DNA of 64,000 nt. Origin: Leptolyngbyaceae cyanobacterium RM1_1_2. Lineage in GTDB: Bacteria > Cyanobacteriota > Cyanobacteriia > Phormidesmidales > Phormidesmidaceae. The DNA lies in the NCBI GenBank assembly GCA_012032345.1, contig JAAUQI010000017.1, positions 1 to 64,000 of the forward strand. The letters run 5' to 3'. The notes beneath the pieces are model-generated. The model did no database searches, was not told the DNA's origin, and was given only the letters and a program-made list of their open reading frames with translations. The position numbers were made by a program, and so were the translations under genes. Every line of letters starts with the position of its first letter. The stretch's first letter is position 1. Shown piece by piece: positions 48,617-57,876 of this stretch.

Positions 48617-48700
48617 TCCCAGGTCAGCTTTAGTGAATTAATGGAGAGACAATAGGCTCAGCGCATCGGCGGAGTCTAGAAGTCCCTCAACCTGACTGAC

Positions 48701-50293
48701 ATGAGCGTTGCAATTGACTTTGGCACTAGCAATACGGTGCTGGCCCGCTGGAACGCTGCTACACAGCAGCCAGAAACGCTGTCTTTAGCCCCCCTAGCCC
48801 AGCAGCTAGGGGATAATCCGCCGCTGATTCCGAGCTTGGTGTATGTCAAGAATGCGGCCAGTTCAGAGGTTTTAATCGGCCAGTCAGTGCGCGATCGCGG
48901 ACTAGATCTGGCTGAGGACAGCCGCTTTTTCCGCAACTTCAAGCGCGGCATTGGCACTGATATTCAGGGCTTTTTACCTGACCTAGACGGTCAGAGCCTC
49001 AGCTTTGAGCAGATTGGACAATGGTTTATTCAGCGGGTGCTACAGCAGCTTGCCGCCAGCGGCGAAACCCCAGAATCCCTTACGTTCACGGTGCCCGTGG
49101 ACAGCTTTGAAGCCTATCGCAACTGGCTGGGTCAGGTCTGTCAAAGCCTAGAAATTCAGCAGGTGAGGATGCTGGATGAGCCTACGGCGGCAGCTTTGGG
49201 CTACGGGCTGAAAGGTGGCGAAACCCTTTTGGTAATTGACTTTGGCGGCGGCACCCTGGATTTGTCGCTGGTGCAGCTTGCGGCTGCGGCTAGCGGTCAG
49301 GTCTTGGGCTTTTTGCTCAAGTGGGGGCAGCAGTCTCTGGCCCAGAAATCTGGGCAGCGGGTCAAAACGGCGCGGGTATTGGCTAAGGCGGGAGAAGCCC
49401 TGGGCGGGGCCGACATTGATTATTGGCTAGCTGACTATTTCGAGCGCACTCAGGGACTGGCCCCCAGCGCTTTGACACTGCGCTTAGTGGAGCGATTGAA
49501 GATCAAGCTCTCCAGCCAGCCGGAGGCCACCGAAGTTTACTTTAATGACGAAACGCTGGAGAGCTATGAGCTGACCCTGCAGCGATCGCAGCTAGAGACA
49601 ATTTTGGCTGAGAACCAGTTTTTTCAGCGCTTAGATGGCAAGCTCAATCAGGTTTTGCAGCAGGCGCAGCGGCAGGAAATTGACCTGTCTCAGGTGGACG
49701 CGGTGCTGCTCGTGGGCGGTACGGCCCAGATGCCTGCCGTTCGAGACTGGGCGCAGCGCCACTTTGCGGCTGAGAAAATCCGCAGCGATCGCCCATTTGA
49801 AGCGATCGCCCACGGTGCTCTCCAGCTACAGCAGGGGGTTGAAGTTAAAGATTTTCTCTATCACAGCTACGGCATCCGCTACTGGGATCGGCGGCAAAAT
49901 CGCCATAGCTGGCACTCAATCATTCAGCAAGGCCAGCCCTACCCGATGGACAAGCCCGTAGAGCTGCTGCTGGGAGCCTCCACCGACAACCAGCCCAGCA
50001 TTGAGCTAATTTTGGGTGAGCTGGGAGACGACGAGACCCGCACAGAAGTCTACTTTGAGGGCGATCGCTTGGTGACCCGGCAAGTTCGCAGCGGCGCGAC
50101 TCAGGTGCAGCCGCTCAACGACAAAGAGGGTGCCCGCGCTATTGCCAAGCTAGATCCACCCGGTTTTCCCGGTAGCGATCGGGTGCGGGTTTATTTTCGC
50201 ATTGACGCCGAGCGCTTTCTGCGGATTACGGTAGAAGATCTTTTGACCAACCGCTTTTTGCTCAGCGATCGGGCGGTAGTACAGCTAAGCTAA
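48701..50293 (+). CDS. Hsp70-like (DnaK-related) protein
   Basis: The 530-residue protein has the actin-like ATPase fold: phosphate-1 AIDFGTSNTVLARW (residues 4-17), connect-1 region DEPTAAALGYGLKGGE, phosphate-2 LLVIDFGGGTLDLSLVQLA, and adenosine motif VLLVGGTAQMPAVRDW. It is shorter than DnaK (about 635) and has a shortened C-terminal substrate-like region (about 390-530). No J-protein or GrpE gene is nearby. It belongs to the divergent single-gene Hsp70 group common in cyanobacteria; the client is unknown. Confidence 0.9.
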   Translation: MSVAIDFGTSNTVLARWNAATQQPETLSLAPLAQQLGDNPPLIPSLVYVKNAASSEVLIGQSVRDRGLDLAEDSRFFRNFKRGIGTDIQGFLPDLDGQSLSFEQIGQWFIQRVLQQLAASGETPESLTFTVPVDSFEAYRNWLGQVCQSLEIQQVRMLDEPTAAALGYGLKGGETLLVIDFGGGTLDLSLVQLAAAASGQVLGFLLKWGQQSLAQKSGQRVKTARVLAKAGEALGGADIDYWLADYFERTQGLAPSALTLRLVERLKIKLSSQPEATEVYFNDETLESYELTLQRSQLETILAENQFFQRLDGKLNQVLQQAQRQEIDLSQVDAVLLVGGTAQMPAVRDWAQRHFAAEKIRSDRPFEAIAHGALQLQQGVEVKDFLYHSYGIRYWDRRQNRHSWHSIIQQGQPYPMDKPVELLLGASTDNQPSIELILGELGDDETRTEVYFEGDRLVTRQVRSGATQVQPLNDKEGARAIAKLDPPGFPGSDRVRVYFRIDAERFLRITVEDLLTNRFLLSDRAVVQLS

Positions 50294-50338
50294 ACCAGAA
50301 ATGCGATAGGGTAACTCAGGGCTTTTAGCAGGGGCAGC

Positions 50339-51169
50339 ATGGGTGACGGGTTGATTTTGGGCTTGGGTGGCCTGGTTTCTGGCATCTTGGCGGGCTTTTT
50401 GGGTATTGGCGGCGGTACGGTGCTGGTGCCGCTGATGGTGGCAGTTGGGTTTACGCCTCTGCAGTCGGTGGCGACTAGCAGTTTAGCCATCCTAATTACT
50501 TCGCTGACGGGCAGTTGGCAAAACTGGCGCATGGGCCATCTCAGTCCGCGTCGGGTTTTGATGCTGGGGTTTCCAGCTGTGGTCACGGCCCAGTTAGGGG
50601 CGCTAGTGGCTAATTTAGTGGCACCTTATATTCTGCTGCTGGCTTTTGGGCTGCTGCTGCTGCTCAATGTTTACCTAGTGGGCGTTCGCAAGCGGGTCAC
50701 GGCTGAAAAAAGCCTGCAAGAGGCGCAACTGAAGACCGCAGCGGACTCTAACTCAGCCACTAGCGCAGCCGCTGATGGATCACTGCCGCTCAATCCGGTG
50801 CTGGCAAGGCTGATTACCGGGGGCACGGCAGGCTTTTTGGCAGGGCTTTTTGGCATTGGCGGCGGCGTGATTATGGTGCCGCTACAGATCCTGCTTCTGG
50901 GCGAAACGATTAAAACTGCTGTGCGCACCAGTCTGGGGGTGATTGTGATTACAGCGGTTTCGGCCTGTGTCGGCCACGCGCTACAGGGAAATGTGCTGTT
51001 TAGGCTAGGGCTGGTGTTGGGGCTGGGCGGCCTGGTGGGGGTACAGATCAGCACCCGATTTTTACCTAAGCTGTCTGACAAAGTTATCAGCTGGCTTTTC
51101 CGCACGATGCTGGGGATTTTGTCTTTTTACATTTTTTGGCAAGCTTGGCAAACTTACTCTCAGGCTTGA
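50339..51169 (+). CDS. TauE/SafE family membrane permease (sulfite/organosulfonate exporter-like)
   Basis: The 276-residue protein has about eight membrane helices in two homologous halves. Each half starts with a Gly-rich motif, GFLGIGGGTVLVPLMVAV (about 20-37) and GLFGIGGGVIMVPLQILL. A short hydrophilic loop with Ala/Ser/Thr (TAADSNSATSAAADG) joins them. The family exports or imports sulfite, sulfonates or organic acids; substrate is not deduced here. Confidence 0.9.
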   Translation: MGDGLILGLGGLVSGILAGFLGIGGGTVLVPLMVAVGFTPLQSVATSSLAILITSLTGSWQNWRMGHLSPRRVLMLGFPAVVTAQLGALVANLVAPYILLLAFGLLLLLNVYLVGVRKRVTAEKSLQEAQLKTAADSNSATSAAADGSLPLNPVLARLITGGTAGFLAGLFGIGGGVIMVPLQILLLGETIKTAVRTSLGVIVITAVSACVGHALQGNVLFRLGLVLGLGGLVGVQISTRFLPKLSDKVISWLFRTMLGILSFYIFWQAWQTYSQA

Positions 51170-51277
51170 GAATTGCCATGAGAAGATGTTCTAAGAGGTT
51201 TCTGTCTGGTGTCCAGCCTCTGGCTAGACACTCCCCCGTACAGCTCTGCCGCTTACCCGCCTACGAACCTTCAAACT

Positions 51278-51754
51278 ATGAACAATTCAGAAAAGCTGCG
51301 ATTAAATGAGGTTGCCATTCGGCTAAATGTTTCTCGTTCAGAATGGGAACCCGCATTAGAGCAAGCAGAACCGGATGTGACTGTGGGTATTCGACATGCT
51401 GTGCTTTCAGGGAACGAAGACTGGCGAATTCATGTAGCGGCAATCCCTCAAAAAGTTGGCTGTCATTACCATCAATACGGTGATGAAACCTATGAGGTCG
51501 TGCAAGGAAAGGGCACCTTGCATTTTGGCAAAGTTGTCTTGAGTGGCAATCTACCTGAGGTAGCGTGGGAGATACCTCTTGGGGTTGCTTCAGGAGACTG
51601 CTTTGTCGTTCCAGAGGGTTATGCACATCAGCTCCAGAGGCGCGGTACAGAAAATTTAACGATTCTCTTTGCCTGTCCTGATTCGCACATTGACGATAAA
51701 GGCGATCGCCATCATCTCTTGGACTCTCCTCATCTATCAGTCGCCGCGCTCTAA
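51278..51754 (+). CDS. cupin-domain protein
   Basis: The frame opens at 51209 but the ATG at 51278 starts MNNSEKLRLNEVAIRLNVSR, giving 158 residues. The cupin metal-binding motif is HYHQYGDETYEVVQGKGTLH, with His and Glu ligands, and the second motif is around SGDCFVVPEGYAHQL. It resembles small sugar- or organic-acid-binding cupins. No specific substrate is evident. Confidence 0.82.
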   Translation: MNNSEKLRLNEVAIRLNVSRSEWEPALEQAEPDVTVGIRHAVLSGNEDWRIHVAAIPQKVGCHYHQYGDETYEVVQGKGTLHFGKVVLSGNLPEVAWEIPLGVASGDCFVVPEGYAHQLQRRGTENLTILFACPDSHIDDKGDRHHLLDSPHLSVAAL

Positions 51755-51788
51755 ACTTGCCAGAACTCTCGCAATGAGCTAGGCTGCT

Positions 51789-52741
51789 ATGTCCTATCCT
51801 CAAAAGGCAGGCAGACAACACTTGAGCTGGATTATGGCTATTTCTTCGCGGGGCGCTATCTGGCGCAGCCTGGGGCTGACGTTTTTGTCTATGCCGCCGA
51901 GCTACGCGCTAACCACCGAGATCCGGGCTACCGACCAGCAGGGAGAGATTAAGGCTGAGCTGTTCTATCGTCAAAGCTACCGCGATCGCCCCAATGCCTA
52001 CGAGCAACCCTGTGTTCAAGTCTCCCGCCTGACTATCCGCCGCACTGGTGAGGTTGCTCTGGCAGCAGACTTAGCCACTAGCCGTGTTCAAATTCGGGAT
52101 CTTTACGGCAATCCAGAAAACTGCCTCGATCAGCCTGTAGCTGAATCGCTAGCCGTTCAAGACCTCAACGGCGACGGCACGGCAGAAGTCTGGTTTCACC
52201 TGGGCGACAAAAATCTCTATTGCTGTGAAGCCACCCGCGTCTACGAATACGACCCAGAGCAGGCGGCTTACCGAGCTACCGAGCAGGTCTGGGAGGACGC
52301 TGGAGTGGCGCTGCGCTATGAGGGGGGACAGATTCCTGTCTTTGCCAGCGCGATCGCAGGTTTGGCTGGCCTTTTGGCCCAGCGCTAGCAGGCTCTCAGC
52401 AGCGCCAGGTAAATGGATTTGGCGGCAGCGGTATGCCGCTACAGCTCTGGCGCTACGGTCTGACAGGGTTTGAGGACGTGACGCTAGACTATCCGGGCGC
52501 AGTTTATGCTCACGCTTTTAATATGTGGCTGCAGTTCTGGCAGCGATCGCAGAATGATCCTACTGTTTATACCGACGTCAGTATGCAGCCTATCTGGGCG
52601 ACCTATCTGGCCGACAAATATCGGCTGGGTCAGGCTGAATCTGGCTGGCAAATTGTGCAGGCCAACTACCGCGCTGCTGACCGCGAAGAATTTTTTAGCC
52701 GTCTGCGTCAGAGGCTGGTAGAAACGGGCTATCTCGAATAG
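51789..52741 (+). pseudogene. secreted hypothetical protein, frameshifted
   Basis: The first frame (51789-52388) codes a possible signal peptide (SLGLTFLSMPPSYALT) and a mature domain with VQDLNGDGTAEVWFHLGDKN, an FG-GAP-like acidic loop, ending in FASAIAG. At about 52350 the frame must slip: restoring one G in GCGCGATCGC gives ADRRFGWPFGPALA and then MPLQLWRYGLTGFEDVTLDY to the stop at 52741. In related cyanobacterial proteins this segment is continuous. The C-terminal part (AHAFNMWLQFWQRSQ, KYRLGQAESGWQIVQ) is helical. Confidence 0.65.
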
Positions 52742-52934
52742 AGAGGCACATAGATCAGATGCTATTGATGAAACCATAGCCTGTGTTGTAATGAGCTTGG
52801 CAATCTAAACTAACCCGCTTCACCCACAAGATAGCAAGCATGAGGCGGGCGATGCCCACTCTACGAATGAACGCTACTCAAATATTAAAAGCTCATTTTC
52901 CGGCGTCAGTAATTTGTCCTGCGAGGTGCTTTCT

Positions 52935-53172
52935 ATGGTGAATGTAACTATTGAAGAGATACAGCGAGATCCATTGAAATACTTGCGCCAAGTTGAGGCA
53001 GGTGAAACGCTTGTCATTGTTAGAGCTGATCAGCCGATTGCCTGCACACAAACCGATTGCCAGCAGTGAGTCCCTACGACCGTTTGGTTTGTGTGCAGGC
53101 GAGTTTACTGTTCCAAACGATTTCGACGCTCTTTTGCCGGAAGATCTACTCAACGCCTTTGAGGGTAAATGA
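52935..53172 (+). pseudogene. Phd/VapB-like antitoxin, frameshifted
   Basis: ATG 52935 (GAGGT upstream) begins MVNVTIEEIQRDPLKYLRQV and continues to VRADQPIA. It then stops early in the original frame at 53068-53070. If one extra base is removed near AAACC (about 53050-53053), the frame continues PIASSESLRPFG, GEFTVPNDFDALLPEDLLNA and ends at a TGA at 53170-53172, a normal length (about 79 residues) for this family. The end overlaps the start of the toxin gene (ATGA), usual for such pairs. Confidence 0.7.
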
Positions 53173-53524
53173 GGATTTTGCTAGATACGCATATTTTTTT
53201 TGGTTCGTCAGTGGTGACACTCAGTTGTCAACGGATGTTCGGGATGCCATTCGTGATCTAAGCAATGAGGTCTATCTGAGCGCGGCTTCAGTCTGGGAAG
53301 CAATTATCAAGTACCAGTTGGGCAAATTGCCTCTTCCAAAACATCCCGAAACGTATTTGCCAAACAGCGCGATCGCCATCAAATTGTCAGTCTTGCCCCG
53401 TGATCCGTTTGACAGAATGCTAATTTGTCAAGCGCTACAAAACAGACCTTTAGCGCGGGGGACTCGCTCTTTGCCCACTTGGGCAAGCATGAGATTTTCA
53501 TGCCGACGAAGATCTACCCGTTGA
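53169..53524 (+). pseudogene. PIN-domain toxin (VapC-like), frameshifted and truncated
   Basis: The ATG at 53169 overlaps the antitoxin stop: MRILLDTHIFF. A T-run (eight T, 53193-53200) then needs one more T to restore WFVSGDTQLSTDVRDAIRDL. The body has SAASVWEAIIKYQLGKLPLP and RDPFDRMLICQAL, giving three of the four PIN acidic residues. After QNRP the sequence no longer resembles a PIN protein and the last acidic residue is missing. From about 53450 another frame reads AGDSLFAHLGKHEIFMPTK on to SKGADL (stop 53586-53588), apparently of different origin. So the gene is broken twice. Confidence 0.72.
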
Positions 53525-53585
53525 TGATGGTGAGCGAGCTGGCAGATGTCGCACGGAGCGCTACCGCATCAAAAGGGGCAGACCT

Positions 53586-53802
53586 ATGACCGAGCCTCCG
53601 TCCTGGTCGTCTAGTCTGCTCACTGATGTTCGCGCCATTTTGGAGGCGTGTGGGAAAGCTTATGCTGCGGCCAATGCTGCTATGGTGGATGCCTACTGGC
53701 GTATCGGTCGCGTATCGTTGAGGAAGAGCAGGGCGGAACTTCCCGTGCCGAATTGGAACGCCGTCACATTCTCGATTGGCCGCAACCAGGAGGGAAAACG
53801 CC
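53586..53802 (+). pseudogene. YhcG/DUF1016-type nuclease, N-terminal fragment
   Basis: ATG 53586 begins MTEPPSWSSSLLTDVRAILE and reads AAANAAMVDAYWRIGR, which matches the DUF1016 N-terminal domain of PDDEXK nucleases. The frame then needs one base near 53711 to continue RIVEEEQGGTSRAEL. After about residue 60 the homology stops and the rest, including the nuclease domain, is missing. Such proteins usually sit beside restriction or methylase genes, in agreement with the following fragment. Confidence 0.6.
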
Positions 53803-54009
53803 ATGAGCACTCAGGTGAGTTTCGCTCTGCGGGGCCGTAACCCGAATCTGCTGATGAATAAGCCCACGATCGAAGAAATCCTTGCACCAAAGCCGGAGGT
53901 GCGGCGGCGGGTTTATGCCTACTCCATCGACGACGAGGCCCACAAAGGACTCCTGAAGGTGGGCCAAACTAGCCGCGATGTGAACGACACTCCGCAGGTT
54001 GACTTTTAA
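53803..54009 (+). pseudogene. fused start fragments of a defence methylase and a helicase
   Basis: An AGGAGG ribosome-binding site precedes ATG 53803. The first 12 or so residues, MSTQVSFALRGRNP, look like the start of an Eco57I-type restriction-modification methylase. The following NKPTIEEILAPKPEVRRRVY and AYSIDDEAHKGLLKVGQT look like the start of a DEAD-box/T5orf172-type defence helicase, continuing to a stop at 54009. The two parts are in one frame, consistent with an internal deletion that joined the two gene starts. The protein is 68 residues. Homology is from memory and needs a search. Confidence 0.55.
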
Positions 54010-54101
54010 TTTATGCACTCTCCTGCGGCTCTGCCGCCTACTTCGGGAATTGGTGGGCAGTGCCTACTCTGCCTTAAACTCAAGACCCCAAACTCAAAAC
54101 T

Positions 54102-54126
54102 TCTCCTACGGAGACGCTGCGCGAAC
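54102..54126 (+). repeat. cyanobacterial interspersed repeat (GGAGACGCTGCGCGAAC)
   Basis: TCTCCTACGGAGACGCTGCG followed by CGAAC is a well-known dispersed motif of cyanobacterial intergenic DNA. It lies in the 220-bp space between the defence fragment and the aminotransferase gene and is followed by low-complexity sequence with no gene. Confidence 0.6.
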
Positions 54127-54228
54127 AAAACTCAAAACCATATCAGCCTGCCACAACGTCCCATAATAGGAAAATTGGGCAATAAGAACAGGCAATTGCT
54201 GACTAACTAAATAGAGAACTCGTTTGCT

Positions 54229-55392
54229 ATGACTTCAATGCTTTCTGTTTCAATACCCACTGTTGATAACGTTAACCGTCAGGCGATCGCGCCGCTGCAG
54301 GTGCCTGAGCGTCTACTTTTGGGGCCAGGGCCTTCAAATGCTGACCCTGCCGTAATCGCTGCGATGAACCATCAGCCGATTGGGCATCTAGATCCGGCCT
54401 ACTTAAAAATGATGGATGAGGTGCAAGTTCTGCTGCGCTACGCCTGGCAAACTAGCAATCCTATGACCTTGGCGGTAGCAGGCACAGGGTCTGCCGCAAT
54501 GGAAGCGACGCTAGCCAATGCGGTTGAACCAGGAGACAAGGTGCTGATTGGTGTCAATGGCTACTTTGGCGATCGCCTAGTGGAGATGGCAGGCCGCTAT
54601 CGAGCTGAGGTTTGTACCTTACATAAGCCTTGGGGAGAGGTCTTTAGCCTCAGCGAACTGCGCAGCGCCATGACAGCGCAGCATCCCAAAATCTTAGCCT
54701 TAGTGCAGGCAGAGACGTCTACAGGCGCTCGGCAGCCTCTAGAGGGCGTTGGCGATCTCTGCCGCGAATTTGACTGCCTGCTGCTGCTTGATACGGTCAC
54801 CAGCCTGGGCGGTGTGCCTATTTTTTTAGACGAGTGGGGCGTAGACTTGGCCTATAGCTGTAGCCAGAAGGGGCTGAGCTGTGCGCCGGGTATCTCACCG
54901 TTTACCATGAGTCCACGGGCGGTTGAGAAGTTGCGGCTGCGGCCTGACAAAGTCCCCAACTGGTATCTGGACATGACGCTGCTGGCAAAGTACTGGGGTA
55001 GCGATCGCACCTATCACCACACTGCCCCTGTCAACCTGACGTTTGCGCTAAGAGAGGCCCTGCGACTGCTAGCTGCAGAAGGTTTAGAAGCCCGCTGGCA
55101 GCGGCATCAGCAAACGGCAGAAAAACTGTGGGCGGGTCTGGCTGACCTAGGTCTCACCTGCCACGTCGAAGCGGCCTATCGTCTACCGACGCTGACTACG
55201 GTGCGGGTGCCTAAAGGAGTAGATGCCAAAACGCTCATGCGGCAGCTGCTGACGGAGTACAACATTGAGGTGGGTGGCGGACTAGGAGAACTGGCGGGTC
55301 AGGTTTGGCGGATTGGGCTGATGGGTTACAACAGCCAGCCCGAAAATGTAGATACTCTGCTGAGCGCCTTGAAAAAGGTGCTGCTGAGCTAG
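54229..55392 (+). CDS. class V aminotransferase (alanine-glyoxylate/serine-glyoxylate type)
   Basis: The 387-residue PLP enzyme has LLLGPGPSNADPAVIAAM, a conserved feature of this group, GTGSAAMEATLANAVEPGD (PLP phosphate region), DTVTSLGGVPIFLDEWGVDL (PLP-ring Asp), and the PLP-lysine in SCSQKGLSCAPGISPF. Members convert glyoxylate to glycine with alanine or serine as donor and take part in photorespiration. Start at ATG 54229; an ATG four codons on is an alternative. Confidence 0.92.
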   Translation: MTSMLSVSIPTVDNVNRQAIAPLQVPERLLLGPGPSNADPAVIAAMNHQPIGHLDPAYLKMMDEVQVLLRYAWQTSNPMTLAVAGTGSAAMEATLANAVEPGDKVLIGVNGYFGDRLVEMAGRYRAEVCTLHKPWGEVFSLSELRSAMTAQHPKILALVQAETSTGARQPLEGVGDLCREFDCLLLLDTVTSLGGVPIFLDEWGVDLAYSCSQKGLSCAPGISPFTMSPRAVEKLRLRPDKVPNWYLDMTLLAKYWGSDRTYHHTAPVNLTFALREALRLLAAEGLEARWQRHQQTAEKLWAGLADLGLTCHVEAAYRLPTLTTVRVPKGVDAKTLMRQLLTEYNIEVGGGLGELAGQVWRIGLMGYNSQPENVDTLLSALKKVLLS

Positions 55393-55421
55393 CCGTTGGC
55401 AAACCAGCTCTGTCAACTGGG

Positions 55422-56555
55422 TTACGATTTTAGCGCTGGAAGTGACTCTGGCTCTAATCTGGCTATCAATGCTAGAAAAGCAGGCTCCTGCTGCGCTTTT
55501 TCGAGATAGAGATTTGGGGCTAGGGCGATCGCCCGTCTGAGGTGCTCTAGTGCCCAACTGCGATCGCCTAGTTTCACATAGCACAGCGCCTGATGATAGA
55601 AGACAAACGCAATATCAGGTTCAATCGCCAGCGCTTTGTTATAGCTTTCAATCGCGTTTTTATAGTCGCTCATCTGCTCTAAGATCAGTCCCAATGCCAG
55701 CCAAGTGGGATAATAATAAGCCTGTTTTTTCAGCGATTGCACCAGACATTTTTGAGCTGCGCTCAGATGTCCGAGGGTACCCAGTGTGATTCCCCGCTGA
55801 TACCAGCCGTAGGCCAGATCTGGCTGAATTTGATGGGCTGTTTTGAGCGGTGCCAGTGCGGCTTGGGCGCGCCCTAGACGCCGCAGAGCGTAGCTGAGGG
55901 CAATGTAAGTTTGAGGCTTTTTGGGGGCCAGCGTGAGGGACTGCTCAAAACTTTTGAGCGCAGGCTGATACTGGCCGCAGCGAATTTGTAAGTAGCCCAG
56001 GCAGTTCCAGGTTTTACTGTTCTCTGGCTGACGCGAAATTGCCTGTTTCAGGCTGGCGATCGCCTCAGCAATTTGCCCCAGCTTGAGCAGCGCCTTGCCA
56101 CGGTGGTGCCAGCACAGCGCACTTTCGGGTGCCAGGGCGATCGCCTGCTCGTAGCAGGCCAGGGCATCCTCATACTGCTGAGCGCGGTACCAGAGGCGGC
56201 CCTTGCAGTACACAGCTTTGGCATAGTTTGGTTGCCGGATCAGAGCCTGATCTAGACTGACCAAGGCATCTTCCCAACAGCCAATCTGAGCTAAAGCGAT
56301 TCCGTAGTTATACCAAACTCTGGCTTTGTGGCTGTTGAGTCCTAGGGTGGTCTGATAGCTGGTTACCGCTTCGCTATAGCGACCTAATACGCTCAGCAAA
56401 TAGCTCTGTAGGTTCCAGGCTGCATACTGATGCTGAGGATGATTGAGCAGTCTTTGACATCGTTGTAGAGCCTGCTCTAAAGCCGGACGATCGCGGCTGC
56501 TAGGGCCAATTATGATGGCTTCTGGCAAAGTCTCGCTGCTAGAAAACTGGCTCAT
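55422..56555 (-). CDS. tetratricopeptide-repeat protein
   Basis: The 377-residue soluble protein consists of about nine TPR units from residue 30 to the end: for example WYNYGIALAQIGCWEDALVS, VYCKGRLWYRAQQYEDALAC, CWHHRGKALLKLGQIAEAIA. Each has the W-LG-Y-A-F-A-P pattern with typical spacing. There is no signal peptide. TPR scaffolds bind other proteins; the partner is unknown. It ends 29 bp from the end of the aminotransferase gene, convergent. Confidence 0.93.
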   Translation of the reverse strand: MSQFSSSETLPEAIIIGPSSRDRPALEQALQRCQRLLNHPQHQYAAWNLQSYLLSVLGRYSEAVTSYQTTLGLNSHKARVWYNYGIALAQIGCWEDALVSLDQALIRQPNYAKAVYCKGRLWYRAQQYEDALACYEQAIALAPESALCWHHRGKALLKLGQIAEAIASLKQAISRQPENSKTWNCLGYLQIRCGQYQPALKSFEQSLTLAPKKPQTYIALSYALRRLGRAQAALAPLKTAHQIQPDLAYGWYQRGITLGTLGHLSAAQKCLVQSLKKQAYYYPTWLALGLILEQMSDYKNAIESYNKALAIEPDIAFVFYHQALCYVKLGDRSWALEHLRRAIALAPNLYLEKAQQEPAFLALIARLEPESLPALKS

Positions 56556-57030
56556 GTAGGGTCGCCTACACCAAATGACTGTCCAACTTTTCTAAAAAAC
56601 TCAGCTTCATCAGGATGATTAGCCATCAGCTTCAGCAAATTGCTTTGACTCGCTCATTAAACCGAGCAGTTCTGTGTTGAAGAAAGAGCTGGTTTGCTCC
56701 GGCTGGCTGAAAAAGCTGAGAGCCAATTCGCTGAGATGCTCACTCAAAACAGCGTGACAAATTTTTGCCTAAATCAGGCTAAAGAAAGACCGATTCAGCT
56801 CTTTAGAACGATGAAAAGCCAAAGCTTTTCAGAGGAACTTAAAGTACAGCTTCTAATTCTCTAGCGCTATGAGGATCAGAGATAGGGCGATCGCTTTGCA
56901 ACTGACTCCCCAGACTTTGAGATTTATTAATACGATTAATGGGTGAAGAAGCGATCGCCATATTACCCCCGATAGATGCCTGTGACTCTCTTCTCCCTTA
57001 TTGTCTGAGAGTGTAAATGTGGAACTTCTG
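56556..57030. other. 475-bp intergenic region, no gene seen
   Basis: The divergent DNA between the TPR and DUF1206 genes is AT-rich with two HIP1 octamers near 56886 and 56951. I see no hairpin, repeat or coding frame worth calling. The promoters of both genes must lie here. Confidence 0.4.
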
Positions 57031-57834
57031 ATGAATTCTAAGCAGGCTGATTGGATTGTAACTGCCAGTCGTGTAGGCATAGCAGTTAAAGGTATTGTCT
57101 ACGCTTTGATTGGGGTTTTGGCAGCACAAGCGGCATTGGGTATTGGGGGAAAAACGTCTGATACCCAGGGCGCTTTGGCGACTGTACTGAACCAGCCATT
57201 TGGCCAGTTCATGCTGATTTTGATTGCGGCTGGGCTGCTTGGCTATGCAATCTACCGCTTTGCAGAATCACTTTTAGATATCGAAAACAAGGGCACCGAT
57301 GGCAAAGGTCTGATTCAGCGGCTAGGCTACTTTTCTAGTGGCATAGTTTATAGTGGTCTAGCCGTCAGTGCTGTGCGTCTAGTGATGGGATCAGGTAGCT
57401 CTTCTGGCGGCAGCTCAACCCAGGACTGGACAGCTAAGCTGATGTCACAGCCTTTTGGTCAGTGGCTGGTGGCCACTGCAGGCGTGATTGCTTTAGGGGT
57501 GGCTGGCTATCACTTCTATCAGGCGTTCTCAGCAAAATTTCGCCAGCATCTGAACTGGTCAGAAATGAGTGACACCGAACGCACTTGGGCTGTCCGCTTA
57601 GGGCGGATAGGGCACACAGCCAGGGGCGTTACCTTTGTAATCATTGGTGGCTTTTTGATTAAAGCGGCTATCACCGCTAATCCTGAAGAAGCGCGGGGGC
57701 TATCTGGAGCTTTGCAAACTCTTCAGCAGCAAGCCTACGGCCCCTGGCTGCTGGGTTTAGTAGCTCTAGGATTAATCGCCTACGGCGTCTATTTAGAAGC
57801 CAAAGCTCGCTATCGGCGCATTAGAGTTGACTAA
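57031..57834 (+). CDS. DUF1206 family membrane protein
   Basis: The ATG at 57031 is preferred to a TTG at 57001. The 267-residue protein has three repeats of about 80 residues, each with two membrane helices, shown by the related phrases RVGIAVKGIVYALIGVLAAQ, RLGYFSSGIVYSGLAVSAVR and RIGHTARGVTFVIIGGFLIK. DUF1206 proteins are helical membrane proteins of unknown role. It lies 42 bp upstream of the yihY gene, probably one operon. Confidence 0.88.
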   Translation: MNSKQADWIVTASRVGIAVKGIVYALIGVLAAQAALGIGGKTSDTQGALATVLNQPFGQFMLILIAAGLLGYAIYRFAESLLDIENKGTDGKGLIQRLGYFSSGIVYSGLAVSAVRLVMGSGSSSGGSSTQDWTAKLMSQPFGQWLVATAGVIALGVAGYHFYQAFSAKFRQHLNWSEMSDTERTWAVRLGRIGHTARGVTFVIIGGFLIKAAITANPEEARGLSGALQTLQQQAYGPWLLGLVALGLIAYGVYLEAKARYRRIRVD

Positions 57835-57876
57835 CAGCCTACAAAATTGAATGCAAACTTTACCATCGATAGGGCA

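Noticed and set aside
53057-53168. Upstream extension of the PIN gene to 53057
   Set aside because: That part is the antitoxin gene in another frame. The true toxin start is ATG 53169, overlapping the antitoxin stop.
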